Positions 17,929 through 27,291 of a DNA stretch of 64,000 bases are shown here, in pieces. The translations under genes were made by a program, and so were the position numbers. The first letter of the stretch is position 1. Every line of letters starts with the position of its first letter. This stretch comes from Actinomadura_C alba (GTDB taxonomy: Bacteria; Actinomycetota; Actinomycetes; Streptosporangiales; Streptosporangiaceae). The notes under the pieces are model-generated. The model was not told the origin of the DNA and searched no databases. It saw only the letters and a list, made by a program, of their open reading frames with translations. Location of the stretch: positions 1 to 64,000 of the forward strand of contig NZ_BAAAOK010000003.1 of NCBI RefSeq assembly GCF_039530285.1. The letters run 5' to 3'.

Positions 17929-20334
17929 TCAGAGCGCTGCGTCGTGCGCCGGCGCGTCCCGCAGCAGCACGGCCAGGAGGTCCAGGGCACCGTGCTTGTC
18001 CAGCGGCTCGTTGCCGTTGCCGCACTTCGGCGACTGGATGCACGACGGGCATCCGGCCTCGCACTCGCACGCCTCGATCGCCTCGCGGGTCGCCCGCAGC
18101 CACGTGGCGGCACCGGTGTACCCGCGCTCGGCGAACCCCGCCCCGCCCTCGTGCCCGTCGTAGACGAACACCGTGAGCAGCCCGGTGTCCGGGTGCTCGG
18201 CCGTCGAGACCCCGCCGATGTCCCAGCGGTCGCAGGTCGCGAAGAGCGGCAGCAGCCCGATCGAGGCGTGCTCGGCCGCGTGGGCCGAACCGGCCAGATC
18301 GAGGTCGCCGACCGAGTCGCGCTGGGCGTCCGACAGCGTCCACCAGACCGCCCGGGTCTGCAACGTGCGGGGCGGTAGCTCCAGCGGCTGCTCACCGAGC
18401 AACTGGCCGGTCTGCAGGCGTCGCATCTGGTAGGCCACGACCTGCCGGGTGACCTCGACGGTGCCGAAGCACAGCGTCGACTCCCCCCAGGCCGACGATC
18501 GCAGGGTTTCGAGAATACGGATGTCGGTGATGTCGCGAGCCGTCGTGGAGTAGTCCGGCTCGGCCGGCTCGACCAGGGCCACGGAGGCGTCCAGATCCAG
18601 CTCCCGCACGATGTAGGACTCGCCCTGGTGCAGGTAGACCGCGCCCTCGTGGACGGTGGTGTGCGCCGACGGCTCGTCGACCGTGCCGAGCAGCCGCCCC
18701 GTCCCCCACTCGACCACCTGTACGGGTGCGCCGCCGGCGCCGCGGATGTCGGCCAGATCGGCGGCGCGGTCGCGGCGGGTCCAGAACCACCCGGCCGGCC
18801 GGCGTCGCAGCATGCCGCGCCGCACCAGGTCGGGCACCAGATCGACCGCCGCCGGCCCGAACAGCTCCAGGTCGGCCTCGGTCAGCGGCAGCTCGGCCGC
18901 GGCCGCGCACAGATGCGGTTCCAGGACGTACGGGTTGTCGGGGTCGAGCACGGTGGCCTCGACCGGCGAGCCGAAGATCGCCTCCGGGTGGTGGACGAGA
19001 TACGTGTCCAGGGGATCGTCCCGGGCCACGAGCACCGCCACGGCGTCCTGACCCGTACGGCCGGCTCGGCCTGCCTGCTGCCACAGCGAGGCGCGCGTGC
19101 CGGGCCAGCCGCACACCACGACCGCGTCCAGTCCCGACATGTCCACGCCCAGCTCGAGCGCGTTGGTGCTGGCGAGCCCGATGAGCTCACGGCGACGCAG
19201 TGCTTCTTCGAGCGCTCGCCGCTCCTCGGGCAGGTACCCCGCCCGGTAGGCGGCGACCTGGCCGGCCAGCGACGGCGCGATCTCGGCGAGGGCCCGCTTG
19301 GCCCCGAGCGAGACCGACTCGGCGCCGCGACGCGACCGTACGAACGTCAGCGTCTGCACTCCCTCGATCACCAGGTCGGCGAGCAGGTCGCCGGCCTCGG
19401 CCGTCGCCGTACGCCGGACCGGCGCGCCGCGTTCGCCGCGCAGATCGGTCAGCGGAGGTTCCCACAGGGCGAACGCGGTGGCACCCCGCGGCGAGGCGTC
19501 GTCGGCGACCGCGGTGACATCGAGGCCGGTGAGCCGCCGTGCGGTGACGGCCGGGTCGGCGGTGGTCGCGGAGGCCAGGATGAACACGGGTGACGCGCCG
19601 TACCGCGCGCAGATCCGGCGCAGCCGGCGCAGGACCTGGGCGACGTGCGAGCCGAAGACGCCACGGTATCCGTGCGCCTCATCGATGATCACGTATTGCA
19701 GCCGCCGCAGGAAGGCCGTCCACCGGGCGTGCGACGGCAACAGGGAGCGGTGCAGCATGTCCGGATTGGTCAGCACGTAGTTGGCGTGCTGGCGCACCCA
19801 GGTGCGCTCGTCGGGCGGCGTGTCGCCGTCGTAGGTGGCGGCGCGCACCTGGGTGAGCCGCAGTGACCGCAGTGAGCGCAGCTGGTCGGCGGCGAGCGCC
19901 TTGGTCGGTGAGAGGTACAGGACAGTGCCTCCCGCCGCCTGGCGCAGGCCCGCCGTCGGGCCTTCGTCGCCGAAGACCGCGGACACCGCGGGCAGCAGGT
20001 AGGCGAGTGACTTGCCCGAGGCGGTGCCTGTGGCAATGATCACAGATTGTCCGGAATGGGCGTGCTCGGCGGCGGTCGCCTGGTGCAGCCAGGGTGCCTC
20101 GATCCCGGCCAGCCGCAGCCGGTCGATGAGCAACTCCGGAGCCCACGACGGCCAGCCGGACCGGCGGCCGGCCCGGGCCGGCACGACCTCGACATGGGTG
20201 ATGCGGTCACGCCGGGTGGGGTCGCTCAGCAGGCGTTCGAGCGCGCGGCGCGATTTGCTGGCGGAGGCGTCCCGGAGCCCCGCGGCGACGGCTGATTCAG
20301 AGCTTGGCGAAGACACAGGTTTCCAGTGTTGCAT
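17929..20334 (-). CDS. DEAD/DEAH-box helicase with DUF1998 (MrfA/YprA-like)
   Basis: 801 residues. Helicase core 1: ATGTASGKS (Walker A) and VIIDEAHGYRG (DEAH box). Core 2: TFVRSRRGAE and the arginine-finger region QQAGRAGRTGQDAV. The DUF1998-type C-terminus carries the four-Cys cluster CECEAGCPSCIQSPKCG. Such YprA/MrfA-type proteins are 3'-5' DNA helicases linked to repair of mitomycin-type damage in Bacillus; that role is inferred here. Start MQHWKPVSS at 20334 is preferred over 20385 on family grounds, though its ribosome site is weak. Divergent from bldG, as in Streptomyces. Confidence 0.9.
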   Translation of the reverse strand: MQHWKPVSSPSSESAVAAGLRDASASKSRRALERLLSDPTRRDRITHVEVVPARAGRRSGWPSWAPELLIDRLRLAGIEAPWLHQATAAEHAHSGQSVIIATGTASGKSLAYLLPAVSAVFGDEGPTAGLRQAAGGTVLYLSPTKALAADQLRSLRSLRLTQVRAATYDGDTPPDERTWVRQHANYVLTNPDMLHRSLLPSHARWTAFLRRLQYVIIDEAHGYRGVFGSHVAQVLRRLRRICARYGASPVFILASATTADPAVTARRLTGLDVTAVADDASPRGATAFALWEPPLTDLRGERGAPVRRTATAEAGDLLADLVIEGVQTLTFVRSRRGAESVSLGAKRALAEIAPSLAGQVAAYRAGYLPEERRALEEALRRRELIGLASTNALELGVDMSGLDAVVVCGWPGTRASLWQQAGRAGRTGQDAVAVLVARDDPLDTYLVHHPEAIFGSPVEATVLDPDNPYVLEPHLCAAAAELPLTEADLELFGPAAVDLVPDLVRRGMLRRRPAGWFWTRRDRAADLADIRGAGGAPVQVVEWGTGRLLGTVDEPSAHTTVHEGAVYLHQGESYIVRELDLDASVALVEPAEPDYSTTARDITDIRILETLRSSAWGESTLCFGTVEVTRQVVAYQMRRLQTGQLLGEQPLELPPRTLQTRAVWWTLSDAQRDSVGDLDLAGSAHAAEHASIGLLPLFATCDRWDIGGVSTAEHPDTGLLTVFVYDGHEGGAGFAERGYTGAATWLRATREAIEACECEAGCPSCIQSPKCGNGNEPLDKHGALDLLAVLLRDAPAHDAAL

Positions 20335-20531
20335 CCTGGGGACAACAAGGGGACACGTCCCGGCGGCGGACGTCCGGCCCCCCATGCCCCAGCGGCGGAG
20401 CGGCAGGTCGTGATGGGCGCGAACAAGTCGTCTCAGTGGCGATTTCGTGTGAACTCGGCGCCGGAGCGTGGTTGAATCACGGCCGGGGTCCCGTTGCCCC
20501 GAACCACTCGCGGCACGGCGCTGGAGGATTT

Positions 20532-20885
20532 GTGGACCTGAAGGTGAACGACTACACCACCGATGACGGCCTCACGGTCATCAACGTGGAAGGAGAGATC
20601 GACGTCTACACTGCGCCGAAGCTCCGTGAGAAGCTCATCGACCTGGTCAATAAGGGCAAGTTCCACCTGCTGGTGGACATGGAGAAGGTCGAGTTCCTCG
20701 ACTCGACGGGCCTTGGCGTGCTCGTCGGTGGGCTCAAGCGGGTTCGCGCGCATGACGGATCGCTCGAGCTGGTGTGCACGCAGGAGCGCATCCTGAAGAT
20801 CTTCCGGATCACCGGGCTGACCAAGGTCTTCGGCATTCACAACTCGATCGAGGAAGCCCAGGAGAACCGTAAGAGCCAGAAGTAG
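20532..20885 (+). CDS. bldG: Anti-anti-sigma factor BldG
   Basis: 117 residues, a STAS-domain protein nearly identical in pattern to Streptomyces BldG: EGEIDVYTAPKLREKLIDLV, then FLDSTGLGVLVGGLKRVRAHDGS with the phosphorylatable Ser at residue 58, then QERILKIFRITGLTKVF. BldG is needed for aerial growth and antibiotic production in Streptomyces and acts by partner switching with anti-sigma kinases. GTG 20532 has GGAGG 5 bases upstream. It is followed after 24 bp by its kinase-like partner. Confidence 0.95.
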   Translation: MDLKVNDYTTDDGLTVINVEGEIDVYTAPKLREKLIDLVNKGKFHLLVDMEKVEFLDSTGLGVLVGGLKRVRAHDGSLELVCTQERILKIFRITGLTKVFGIHNSIEEAQENRKSQK

Positions 20886-20909
20886 CGGCCGGGAGAGGTC
20901 GCACCCGAG

Positions 20910-21377
20910 ATGGCCCCCGACATGGCGACTGTTGAGCTTTCTTTCAGTGCCCTGCCCGAGCATGTCCGTACGGCACGTCTGATCGTGACGGCGGTGGCCC
21001 GGCGCAGTGGTGTTGCCGAAGTGCTCTTGGACGAGGTACGGCTGGCGGTCGGTGAGGCGTGCTCCCGGGCCGTGGAGGCCCACCGGCGGCACTGCCCGGA
21101 CGAGCCCGTTCAGCTGGAGCTGACCGCCGACGGTGATCGTCGGTTCGAGGTCATCGTGAGCGACACGGTGCCGGGAGAGGACCTGGATGGGGTCCCGGCC
21201 GCGTCCTCTCCCACGGGGCGGGACGCCTGGACGGACGGCACCACCCTCTCCGGACCGCTCGGCGGCGGTCCCGGGGCACTCGGCCTCGCCGTCATCTCCG
21301 GGCTCGCCGACGAAGTCGTGATCTCCTCGACGCGCAAGGGCATGCAGATCCGGATGAGCTGGCCCACCGGTTCCTGA
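20910..21377 (+). CDS. Anti-sigma factor / serine kinase-like ATPase, BldG partner (ApgA-like)
   Basis: 155 residues of the RsbW-like HATPase family. LLDEVRLAVGEACSRAVEAH is the N-box (about residues 46-65) and ALGLAVISGLADEVVI is the G2-type glycine box (about 127-142). The third region is a Gly/Ser-rich loop. In S. coelicolor the equivalent gene (SCO3548, apgA) sits directly after bldG and its product interacts with BldG. ATG 20910 has GGAGAGG 11 bases upstream; ATG 20922 is an alternative. Likely co-transcribed with bldG. Confidence 0.85.
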   Translation: MAPDMATVELSFSALPEHVRTARLIVTAVARRSGVAEVLLDEVRLAVGEACSRAVEAHRRHCPDEPVQLELTADGDRRFEVIVSDTVPGEDLDGVPAASSPTGRDAWTDGTTLSGPLGGGPGALGLAVISGLADEVVISSTRKGMQIRMSWPTGS

Positions 21378-21762
21378 GCGCGGCCGGTCGGCCTCGTCAC
21401 GCCGATCGGTCGTGACTCGTCCCCGGTGCCGGTTCAGGCACTGCCGCACCCGTCCTCCCGTGGGCTCGTTCCACGGGGCTCGGCGCGCATCCGCGGCCCG
21501 GGACGACGACGGACGGCGGTGCGGGCTCTGCCCCCGACGACGTGCCACGATGTCATTAACAGGTCAAACCTGGGCAAAAAACGGTTTGCCTTTTCCTGTC
21601 GACGGTATTAACGAACCGTCAGGCTTCTCATTCACGCACTGCGTGCGTAGACTCCCGGCACCGCAATGCCCTGCCGAATGTGCTGACCGGTCACACGGAT
21701 AGGTGCGCGTCATTCGTGTGCCCACGTTGGAGGTAGGGCTTGGCCCCTGTCGAGGAGGACGG
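21378..21762. other. Intergenic region upstream of hppA
   Basis: About 385 bases. A fall in G+C between 21550 and 21640 marks the likely hppA promoter region, including AACAGGTCAAACCTG-like partial symmetry near 21558-21575. No gene with coding bias was found. Confidence 0.45.
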
Positions 21763-24225
21763 ATGTCTGGGCTTACCCTCTCCAGCCCGGCCAGTGCACA
21801 AGTGGATCTTGTCGGCGGCGACCTCACCCTGGTCGTCGTCGTCGGAGTGATCGCACTTTTGGCGCTGGCCGTTGCCGGAGGACTTGTACGTCAGGTGCTG
21901 GCCGCGGGCCAGGGCACCGAGAAGATGCAGGAAATCGCGACGGCCGTGCAAGAGGGGGCGAGCGCCTATCTGAAGCGCCAGTTCCGCACGGTCGGCATCT
22001 TCGTGGTCCTGATCCCGTTTCTGCTCCTGTTGCTGCCCGCGGACACCACGAGTGTACGGATCGGACGTTCGGTCTTCTTCGTCGTGGGTGCGCTGTTCTC
22101 CGCGATCACCGGGTTCGCCGGAATGTGGCTCGCCGTGCGCGGCAATGTCAGGGTCGCGGCGGCGGCCCGCGAGGCCGGCGAGAAGCCGGCCATGCGGATC
22201 GCCTTCCGCACCGGTGGCGTCGCCGGCATGTTCACCGTGGGGCTCGGCCTGTTCGGCGCCGCGGTCGTCGTTTTCATCTTCAAGGGTGATGCGCCCGGTG
22301 TGCTCGAGGGCTTCGGTTTCGGCGCGGCGCTCCTCGCCATGTTCATGCGGGTCGGCGGTGGCATCTTCACCAAGGCCGCCGACGTGGGTGCCGACCTGGT
22401 GGGCAAGGTCGAGCAGGGCATTCCCGAGGACGACCCCCGCAACGCGGCCACCATCGCCGACAACGTGGGGGACAACGTCGGTGACTGCGCCGGCATGGCG
22501 GCCGACCTCTTCGAGTCCTACGCGGTCATGCTGGTCGCGGCGCTCATCCTCGGCAAGGCGGCCTTCGGCACCGAGGGCCTCGTCTTCCCGCTCATCGTGC
22601 CGATGATCGGTGTCATCACCGCGGTGATCGGGATCTTCGCGGTGGCACCGCGAGAGCGTGACCGCAACGGCATGGCGGCGATCAACCGGGGCTTCTTCCT
22701 CTCCGCGATCATCTCGGCCGTGCTGGTGGCCGTGGCCGCCTTCCTCTACCTCCCGTCGTCCTTCGCCGGGTTGCACGGACTCAGCCCCTCGCTGGCGAAC
22801 GACCCCCAGCTGGCCGACGTCGATCCGCGACTCATCTCCATCGCGGCGGTGATCATCGGCATCGTGCTCGCCAGCGCGATCCAGCTGCTCACCGGCTACT
22901 TCACCGAGACCAACCGGCGGCCGGTCAAGGACGTCACCGACAGTGCCAAGACCGGGCCGGCCACCGTCATCCTGTCCGGGATAGCCCTGGGCCTGGAGTC
23001 CGCGGTCTACTCGGCGCTGTTGATCGGTGCCGCCGTCTACGGCGCCTTCCTGCTCGGCTTCGGCAACACCACGCTGGCGCTGTTCGCGGTGGCGCTGGCC
23101 GGCACCGGGCTGCTCACCACGGTCGGGGTCATCGTCTCGATGGACACGTTCGGCCCGGTCTCCGACAACGCCCAAGGCATCGCCGAGATGTCCGGCGACG
23201 TGACCGGCGAGGGCGCCAAGGTGCTGGAGAGCCTCGACGCGGTGGGCAACACCACCAAGGCGATCACCAAGGGCATCGCGATCGCGACGGCGGTGCTGGC
23301 GGCGACCGCGCTGTTCGGCGCGTTCCGTACGACGGTCGAGACCGCGCTCGGCGATGCGTCGCAGAGCGTGAAGGAGTCGCTGGGCGTCTTCCAGAACTTC
23401 AGCCTGTCGGTCGACTCGCCCAACGTGCTGGTCGGACTCATCATCGGCGCCGCGGTGGTGTTCCTGTTCTCCGGACTGGCGATCATGGCCGTGGGCCGGG
23501 CCGCCGGCCGCGTGGTCATGGAGGTGCGCGAGCAGTTCCGCACCAAGCCCGGGATCATGGACTACACCGAGAAGCCGGACTATGACCGGGTCGTCGACAT
23601 CTGTACCCGGGACGCGCAGCGCGAGCTCGCCACCCCCGGCCTGCTGGCGATCATGACCCCGATCGCGGTCGGGTTCGCCCTCGGGTACGCCCCGCTGGGC
23701 GCGTTCCTCGCGGGCGCGATCGCGGCGGGTGTCCTCATGGCGGTGTTCCTGTCCAACTCCGGTGGTGCCTGGGACAACGCCAAGAAGCTCGTCGAGGAGG
23801 GCAACCTCGGCGGCAAGGGTTCCCCGGCGCACGAGGCGACGATCATCGGTGACACGGTCGGCGACCCGTTCAAGGACACCGCCGGCCCTGCCATCAACCC
23901 GCTGATCAAGGTGATGAACCTGGTCTCGCTGCTCATCGCGCAGGCCGTGGTCACGACCGCCGCCAACACGCCGCTGCGGATCGGGATCACCGTGCTCGCG
24001 GTGGCCGTCGTGGTCGGGGCGATCGTGATCTCCAAGCGCCGTGCCGCCCCGCTCGGCTCGGCCGAGGAGACGCCCAGAGAGGCGATCGAGCCCGGTGACG
24101 GCGACCCGGCCGGCAACGCCAAGGAGACCACCTCCGCGGTGGGCGCCGGCGACGCGACCGGTGACGGCGCTTCCGTGCAGAGCGAGAAGGACGAGGAGGA
24201 CAAGGAGTCCGCGACCACGTCGTGA
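21763..24225 (+). CDS. hppA: Membrane proton-pumping pyrophosphatase, K+-independent type
   Basis: 820 residues with about 16 membrane helices. It couples PPi hydrolysis to H+ export across the cell membrane. Substrate motifs are visible: KAADVGADLVGKVE, the DNVGDNVGDCAGMAADLFESY acidic box, and GDTVGDPFKDTAGPA near the C-terminus. Lys499 in GNTTKAITKG occupies the position that separates K+-independent (Lys) from K+-dependent (Ala) enzymes. ATG 21763 has GAGGAGG 5 bases upstream. The last 60 residues form a hydrophilic Asp/Glu/Thr-rich tail that is absent from short family members. hppA follows the bldG block in Streptomyces too. Confidence 0.96.
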   Translation: MSGLTLSSPASAQVDLVGGDLTLVVVVGVIALLALAVAGGLVRQVLAAGQGTEKMQEIATAVQEGASAYLKRQFRTVGIFVVLIPFLLLLLPADTTSVRIGRSVFFVVGALFSAITGFAGMWLAVRGNVRVAAAAREAGEKPAMRIAFRTGGVAGMFTVGLGLFGAAVVVFIFKGDAPGVLEGFGFGAALLAMFMRVGGGIFTKAADVGADLVGKVEQGIPEDDPRNAATIADNVGDNVGDCAGMAADLFESYAVMLVAALILGKAAFGTEGLVFPLIVPMIGVITAVIGIFAVAPRERDRNGMAAINRGFFLSAIISAVLVAVAAFLYLPSSFAGLHGLSPSLANDPQLADVDPRLISIAAVIIGIVLASAIQLLTGYFTETNRRPVKDVTDSAKTGPATVILSGIALGLESAVYSALLIGAAVYGAFLLGFGNTTLALFAVALAGTGLLTTVGVIVSMDTFGPVSDNAQGIAEMSGDVTGEGAKVLESLDAVGNTTKAITKGIAIATAVLAATALFGAFRTTVETALGDASQSVKESLGVFQNFSLSVDSPNVLVGLIIGAAVVFLFSGLAIMAVGRAAGRVVMEVREQFRTKPGIMDYTEKPDYDRVVDICTRDAQRELATPGLLAIMTPIAVGFALGYAPLGAFLAGAIAAGVLMAVFLSNSGGAWDNAKKLVEEGNLGGKGSPAHEATIIGDTVGDPFKDTAGPAINPLIKVMNLVSLLIAQAVVTTAANTPLRIGITVLAVAVVVGAIVISKRRAAPLGSAEETPREAIEPGDGDPAGNAKETTSAVGAGDATGDGASVQSEKDEEDKESATTS

Positions 24226-24235
24226 CACCTTGACC

Positions 24236-24272
24236 GATCGAGGGCCGGTGACGCCGTCACCGGCCCTCGATC
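24236..24272 (+). terminator. Strong hairpin downstream of hppA
   Basis: A perfect 17-bp stem: GATCGAGGGCCGGTGAC (24236-24252) pairs with 24256-24272 across loop GCC, 10 bp after the hppA stop. No U tract follows, so it may act as a U-less actinobacterial terminator. Confidence 0.7.
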
Positions 24273-24284
24273 ACGTTCGGCGAC

Positions 24285-24311
24285 CGGTCACCGTACCCTG
24301 GTAGGTGACCG
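24285..24311 (+). promoter_or_regulatory. 27-bp palindrome over a -10-like element
   Basis: CGGTCACC (24285-24292) pairs with GGTGACCG (24304-24311), and TACC with GGTA inside, around centre CT. The sequence TACCCT within it fits a -10 hexamer about 25 bases ahead of ATG 24323. This would let a repressor block the promoter of the small membrane protein and phosphatase genes. Confidence 0.45.
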
Positions 24312-24322
24312 AAGGAGGCGGC

Positions 24323-24442
24323 ATGGTGGGCGATGAGAGGACCTCGATCTCGGGGGCCAAGGGCTTCGCGATCGTTTTCGGCGCGATGTTGGGCGTTCTC
24401 GCGGTGCTGTGGCTGATCGCGGCGCTCGTCGCGCCGAACTAG
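24323..24442 (+). CDS. 39-residue single-pass membrane protein
   Basis: ATG 24323 is preceded by GAAGGAGG at ideal spacing (5 bases). The peptide starts MVGDERTSISGAKGFAI and has one membrane helix (about residues 14-36, rich in Val, Leu and Ala). It stops at TAG 24440-24442, and the GGAG just after serves the next gene 10 bp on. Coding bias is good. The family is not recognised; similar tiny membrane ORFs are often missed. Co-transcription with the phosphatase is likely. Confidence 0.75.
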   Translation: MVGDERTSISGAKGFAIVFGAMLGVLAVLWLIAALVAPN

Positions 24443-24452
24443 GAGCGCCCCG

Positions 24453-24926
24453 ATGCCGACACTGATCGTCCTGCGGCACGCCAAGGCGGTGACCGAGTTC
24501 GGGCTGCCCGACATCGATCGTCCGCTGTCCGGCCGGGGCAGGCGCGACGCGACCGCGGCCGGCAAGTGGCTCGGCAAGGCGGGCCTCAAACCCGACCTGG
24601 TCCGCTGCTCGCCGGCCAAGCGTACGAGGCAGACGCTCAGCCGCCTCGATGTGGACGCCGAGGTGGGCTTCGAACCGGAGATCTACGCCAATGACGTCGG
24701 CGGGCTGTTCGACCTGCTCACGCAGACCGACGAGCAGGTCGGAACGCTGCTGCTGATCGGGCACAATCCGTCGCTGCACCACCTGGTGCACGATCTGACG
24801 GGCGCCGGCGGCGACTCCTTTCCCACGTGCGCCCTCGCGGTCATCGCCATCGGAGCCGGTTGGGCGGGCATCCGGCCCGGGGCGGGGCGGCTGACCGCGG
24901 ACTGGAGTCCCAAGGCCTCGATCTGA
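24453..24926 (+). CDS. SixA-like phosphohistidine phosphatase (histidine phosphatase superfamily)
   Basis: 157 residues. The RHG-type motif LRHAKA (residues 6-11) carries the catalytic His, followed by DIDRPLSGRGRRDA, CSPAKRTRQT and IGHNPSLHHL with the second His. This is the short SixA branch, which in E. coli dephosphorylates phosphohistidine in signalling or PTS proteins. The natural substrate here is unknown. GGAG lies 8 bases before ATG 24453. It is the downstream partner of the 39-residue membrane protein. Confidence 0.85.
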   Translation: MPTLIVLRHAKAVTEFGLPDIDRPLSGRGRRDATAAGKWLGKAGLKPDLVRCSPAKRTRQTLSRLDVDAEVGFEPEIYANDVGGLFDLLTQTDEQVGTLLLIGHNPSLHHLVHDLTGAGGDSFPTCALAVIAIGAGWAGIRPGAGRLTADWSPKASI

Positions 24927-25008
24927 CCCGCTGACGCGGCACGCGCCGCACCGGGGGACGCGCCGCACCGGGGGACGGGGGACGCGGCGGACCGGGGGGT
25001 GCCGCGAC

Positions 25009-27291
25009 GTGACGGTTCCACGCTTGGTCGGTCGCGGGGCCGCGCGCCGTGCGGCCCTGGATTACGCGATCACCTCGGCGGTCGGCGTGGCGGTGCCACT
25101 GCTGATCGGAGTACTCTCCGGGCACACGGCCGAGGGCGCCCGGGCGGCGATCGGCGCCTACTTCGTCGCCAACGCGGCCTATCAGGGACCCTACGGCCTG
25201 CGGGCACGTTCGCTGATGGCCTCGGTCGCGGTCGTCGCCATCGGGGTGACGATCGGTGGTCTGGTCAGCGGGAACCGCTGGGCCGCGGTCGTCGTGGTGT
25301 CGCTGGTCGTCTCCGTCGGATCGGTGATCCCCCAGGTCGGCATCACGCTGGCGATCGCCACGTTGCTCGCCGCCGTCCGGCCGCTGGTCGATCCGCTGAC
25401 CACCGACGTGTGGCTGGAGGCGGGGGGCGGTCTCTGGCTGGCCCTGCTGTTCCTGGCGCCATGGCCGCACCGGAGACTGCGCCCGTTCCTCGTGGCCGCG
25501 GCGGAGGCCATCGGCGCCTTGGCCGAGCTGCTGGAAGCCGTCGTGGGGCCCGACGACATCTGGGAGGAACGGCGTCGCGCCGCCACCGACGCGCTGAACG
25601 CGGTACGGGCGGCGGCCGAGCTGTATCCGGCCGGGCACGCGGCGGACGAGGACTCCCGGCTGCGGTCGCTGGCCGAAGCCCTCACCAAGATCATGCACGA
25701 GATCGTGGCGCTGCGGGCCCTGGTCATGGCGCCCCGGCGGCGATCGCCCGAGGACGAGGTGGGGGCGGGGTGGCCGCCCGAGACCGACGCGGGGGCGGTG
25801 GTCGGGCGGACCCCCGAGGTGAAGCAGGCGATCGCGGCGCCGGCCGACCGGCTCCGCCGGCTGGCCTTCCTGACGCAGGTCGCGGGCCCCGGACCGCTGA
25901 TCCGGTCGGCGGCCGCGCCGGAGCCGAAGTCCGATGCGCGGGCCCGGCTGGCGGAGCGGGTGGAGGAGCTTCGGAGGGAGGTTTGGCTCGGTCAGGGCCA
26001 CGGCGATCCGCTGACCCCCGTACTGCTGGGCCAGACGGTACGTGCGATCGACCGGATCGCCGCCGCGACCGACGCGGCCGCCGAGATCGTGGCCGGCGGG
26101 CTGAAGGTGGAGATCACCCTGTCCCGGCCGCCCGGTGCTCGCGTCGCCGACGCTCTGAAGACGCTCTGGCAGACCGTGCGCACCGACGTACGGACCCGGT
26201 CGCTGCGGTTCCGGCGGGCCACCCGTACGGCCGTCGCGACGGCAATCGCCATGTCGATCTGGGCGGTGCTGCCGTTGCGGCACGCCTACTGGCTGCCGAT
26301 CGCCGTGGTCCTGTGCATCCGCCACACCTATGGCGAGACGGCGTCCCGGGTGACCCAGCGGGTGGGCGGCACGGCGGCCGGCGCGGCACTGGGCGCCGTC
26401 CTGCTCGCGCTCGCCCCCGGCAGGCCGGCCCTCCTCGGGGCCATCTTCTTCGCCGCCCTGGTGGCCTATGCGCTGCGCTCGGTCAGCTACACGGTCTGGA
26501 CGGCGCTGAACACGCCGCTGGTCATGATGCTGATCGACTATGCCACGCCGGTGAACTGGCCGGTGGCCGCCGAGCGAATCGCGATGACCGTCACCGGTGG
26601 TCTCATCGCGCTGACGACCGCGCGACTGTTCTGGCCGTCCAGCCGCGACGACGCCGTGCTGCTGGAGCGGCTGGCCGCCATGTCCGAGGCGTACGCCTCG
26701 GCCGTACGGGCGGCGGCGGTCCGGGTCGCCGGGTCGGACGTGCCGTTGGAGGACCGCCTGGCGGCGGCGAGAGAATCGGTCGAGCAGGTCGCCGAATCCA
26801 TGCTGCGGAGGGGGCAGGAACCCGCTCCCGACAACGAGCGCATCGCCGCGCTCGGGGCGGCCGTCGCGGCGGCGAACCGCATCGGCGACTACCTCGTCAC
26901 CCTGAGCGAGCTCGCCGGGCAGGAGAACGTGGACCCGGGACCGGTTCCGGCGATCCTGGACCACATCGCCGACCGGCTGGAGGACACGGCGCGTGAACTT
27001 CGGGAGGGCCGTGCCCTGGAGCGGCCCGAGCCGGACATCGAACAGCGGCTGGCCGAGCTGGACGACTTCCTGGCCCGCCTGATCCGGCGGCGCCGTTCCG
27101 AGCTGGCCGAGGGCATCGGCCTGGGCGAGACCACGCCCGCACGGCGGACCCTCGTGCAGGCGGCCGCCCTCCGCCACGTGCTGCACGCTCTGCACGCGGA
27201 CGTCGAGGCCCTCTGCCGCGCGCTGCGCGAGGCTCGTCCGGACGTGCGCGCCGCGCGGCCGGGCGTCAACCGGCCGCCACCGCCCGGGTGA
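25009..27291 (+). CDS. FUSC-family membrane transporter
   Basis: 760 residues from GTG 25009. The architecture is duplicated: an N-terminal membrane block (about 12-155) with a cytoplasmic helical region, then a second block (about 400-555, FUSC type, containing HAYWLPIAVVLCIRHTYGETASRVTQRVGGTAAGA) and a long helical tail. FUSC proteins resemble aromatic-acid exporters such as AaeB. The substrate is unknown. The gene overlaps the convergent ROK gene by 26 bp at its 3' end. Confidence 0.82.
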   Translation: MTVPRLVGRGAARRAALDYAITSAVGVAVPLLIGVLSGHTAEGARAAIGAYFVANAAYQGPYGLRARSLMASVAVVAIGVTIGGLVSGNRWAAVVVVSLVVSVGSVIPQVGITLAIATLLAAVRPLVDPLTTDVWLEAGGGLWLALLFLAPWPHRRLRPFLVAAAEAIGALAELLEAVVGPDDIWEERRRAATDALNAVRAAAELYPAGHAADEDSRLRSLAEALTKIMHEIVALRALVMAPRRRSPEDEVGAGWPPETDAGAVVGRTPEVKQAIAAPADRLRRLAFLTQVAGPGPLIRSAAAPEPKSDARARLAERVEELRREVWLGQGHGDPLTPVLLGQTVRAIDRIAAATDAAAEIVAGGLKVEITLSRPPGARVADALKTLWQTVRTDVRTRSLRFRRATRTAVATAIAMSIWAVLPLRHAYWLPIAVVLCIRHTYGETASRVTQRVGGTAAGAALGAVLLALAPGRPALLGAIFFAALVAYALRSVSYTVWTALNTPLVMMLIDYATPVNWPVAAERIAMTVTGGLIALTTARLFWPSSRDDAVLLERLAAMSEAYASAVRAAAVRVAGSDVPLEDRLAAARESVEQVAESMLRRGQEPAPDNERIAALGAAVAAANRIGDYLVTLSELAGQENVDPGPVPAILDHIADRLEDTARELREGRALERPEPDIEQRLAELDDFLARLIRRRRSELAEGIGLGETTPARRTLVQAAALRHVLHALHADVEALCRALREARPDVRAARPGVNRPPPPG

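Noticed and set aside
21691..24228. 845-codon frame on the minus strand opposite hppA
   Set aside because: Composed of Arg/Asp/Gly/His-rich sequence typical of shadow frames; hppA on the plus strand is unambiguous.
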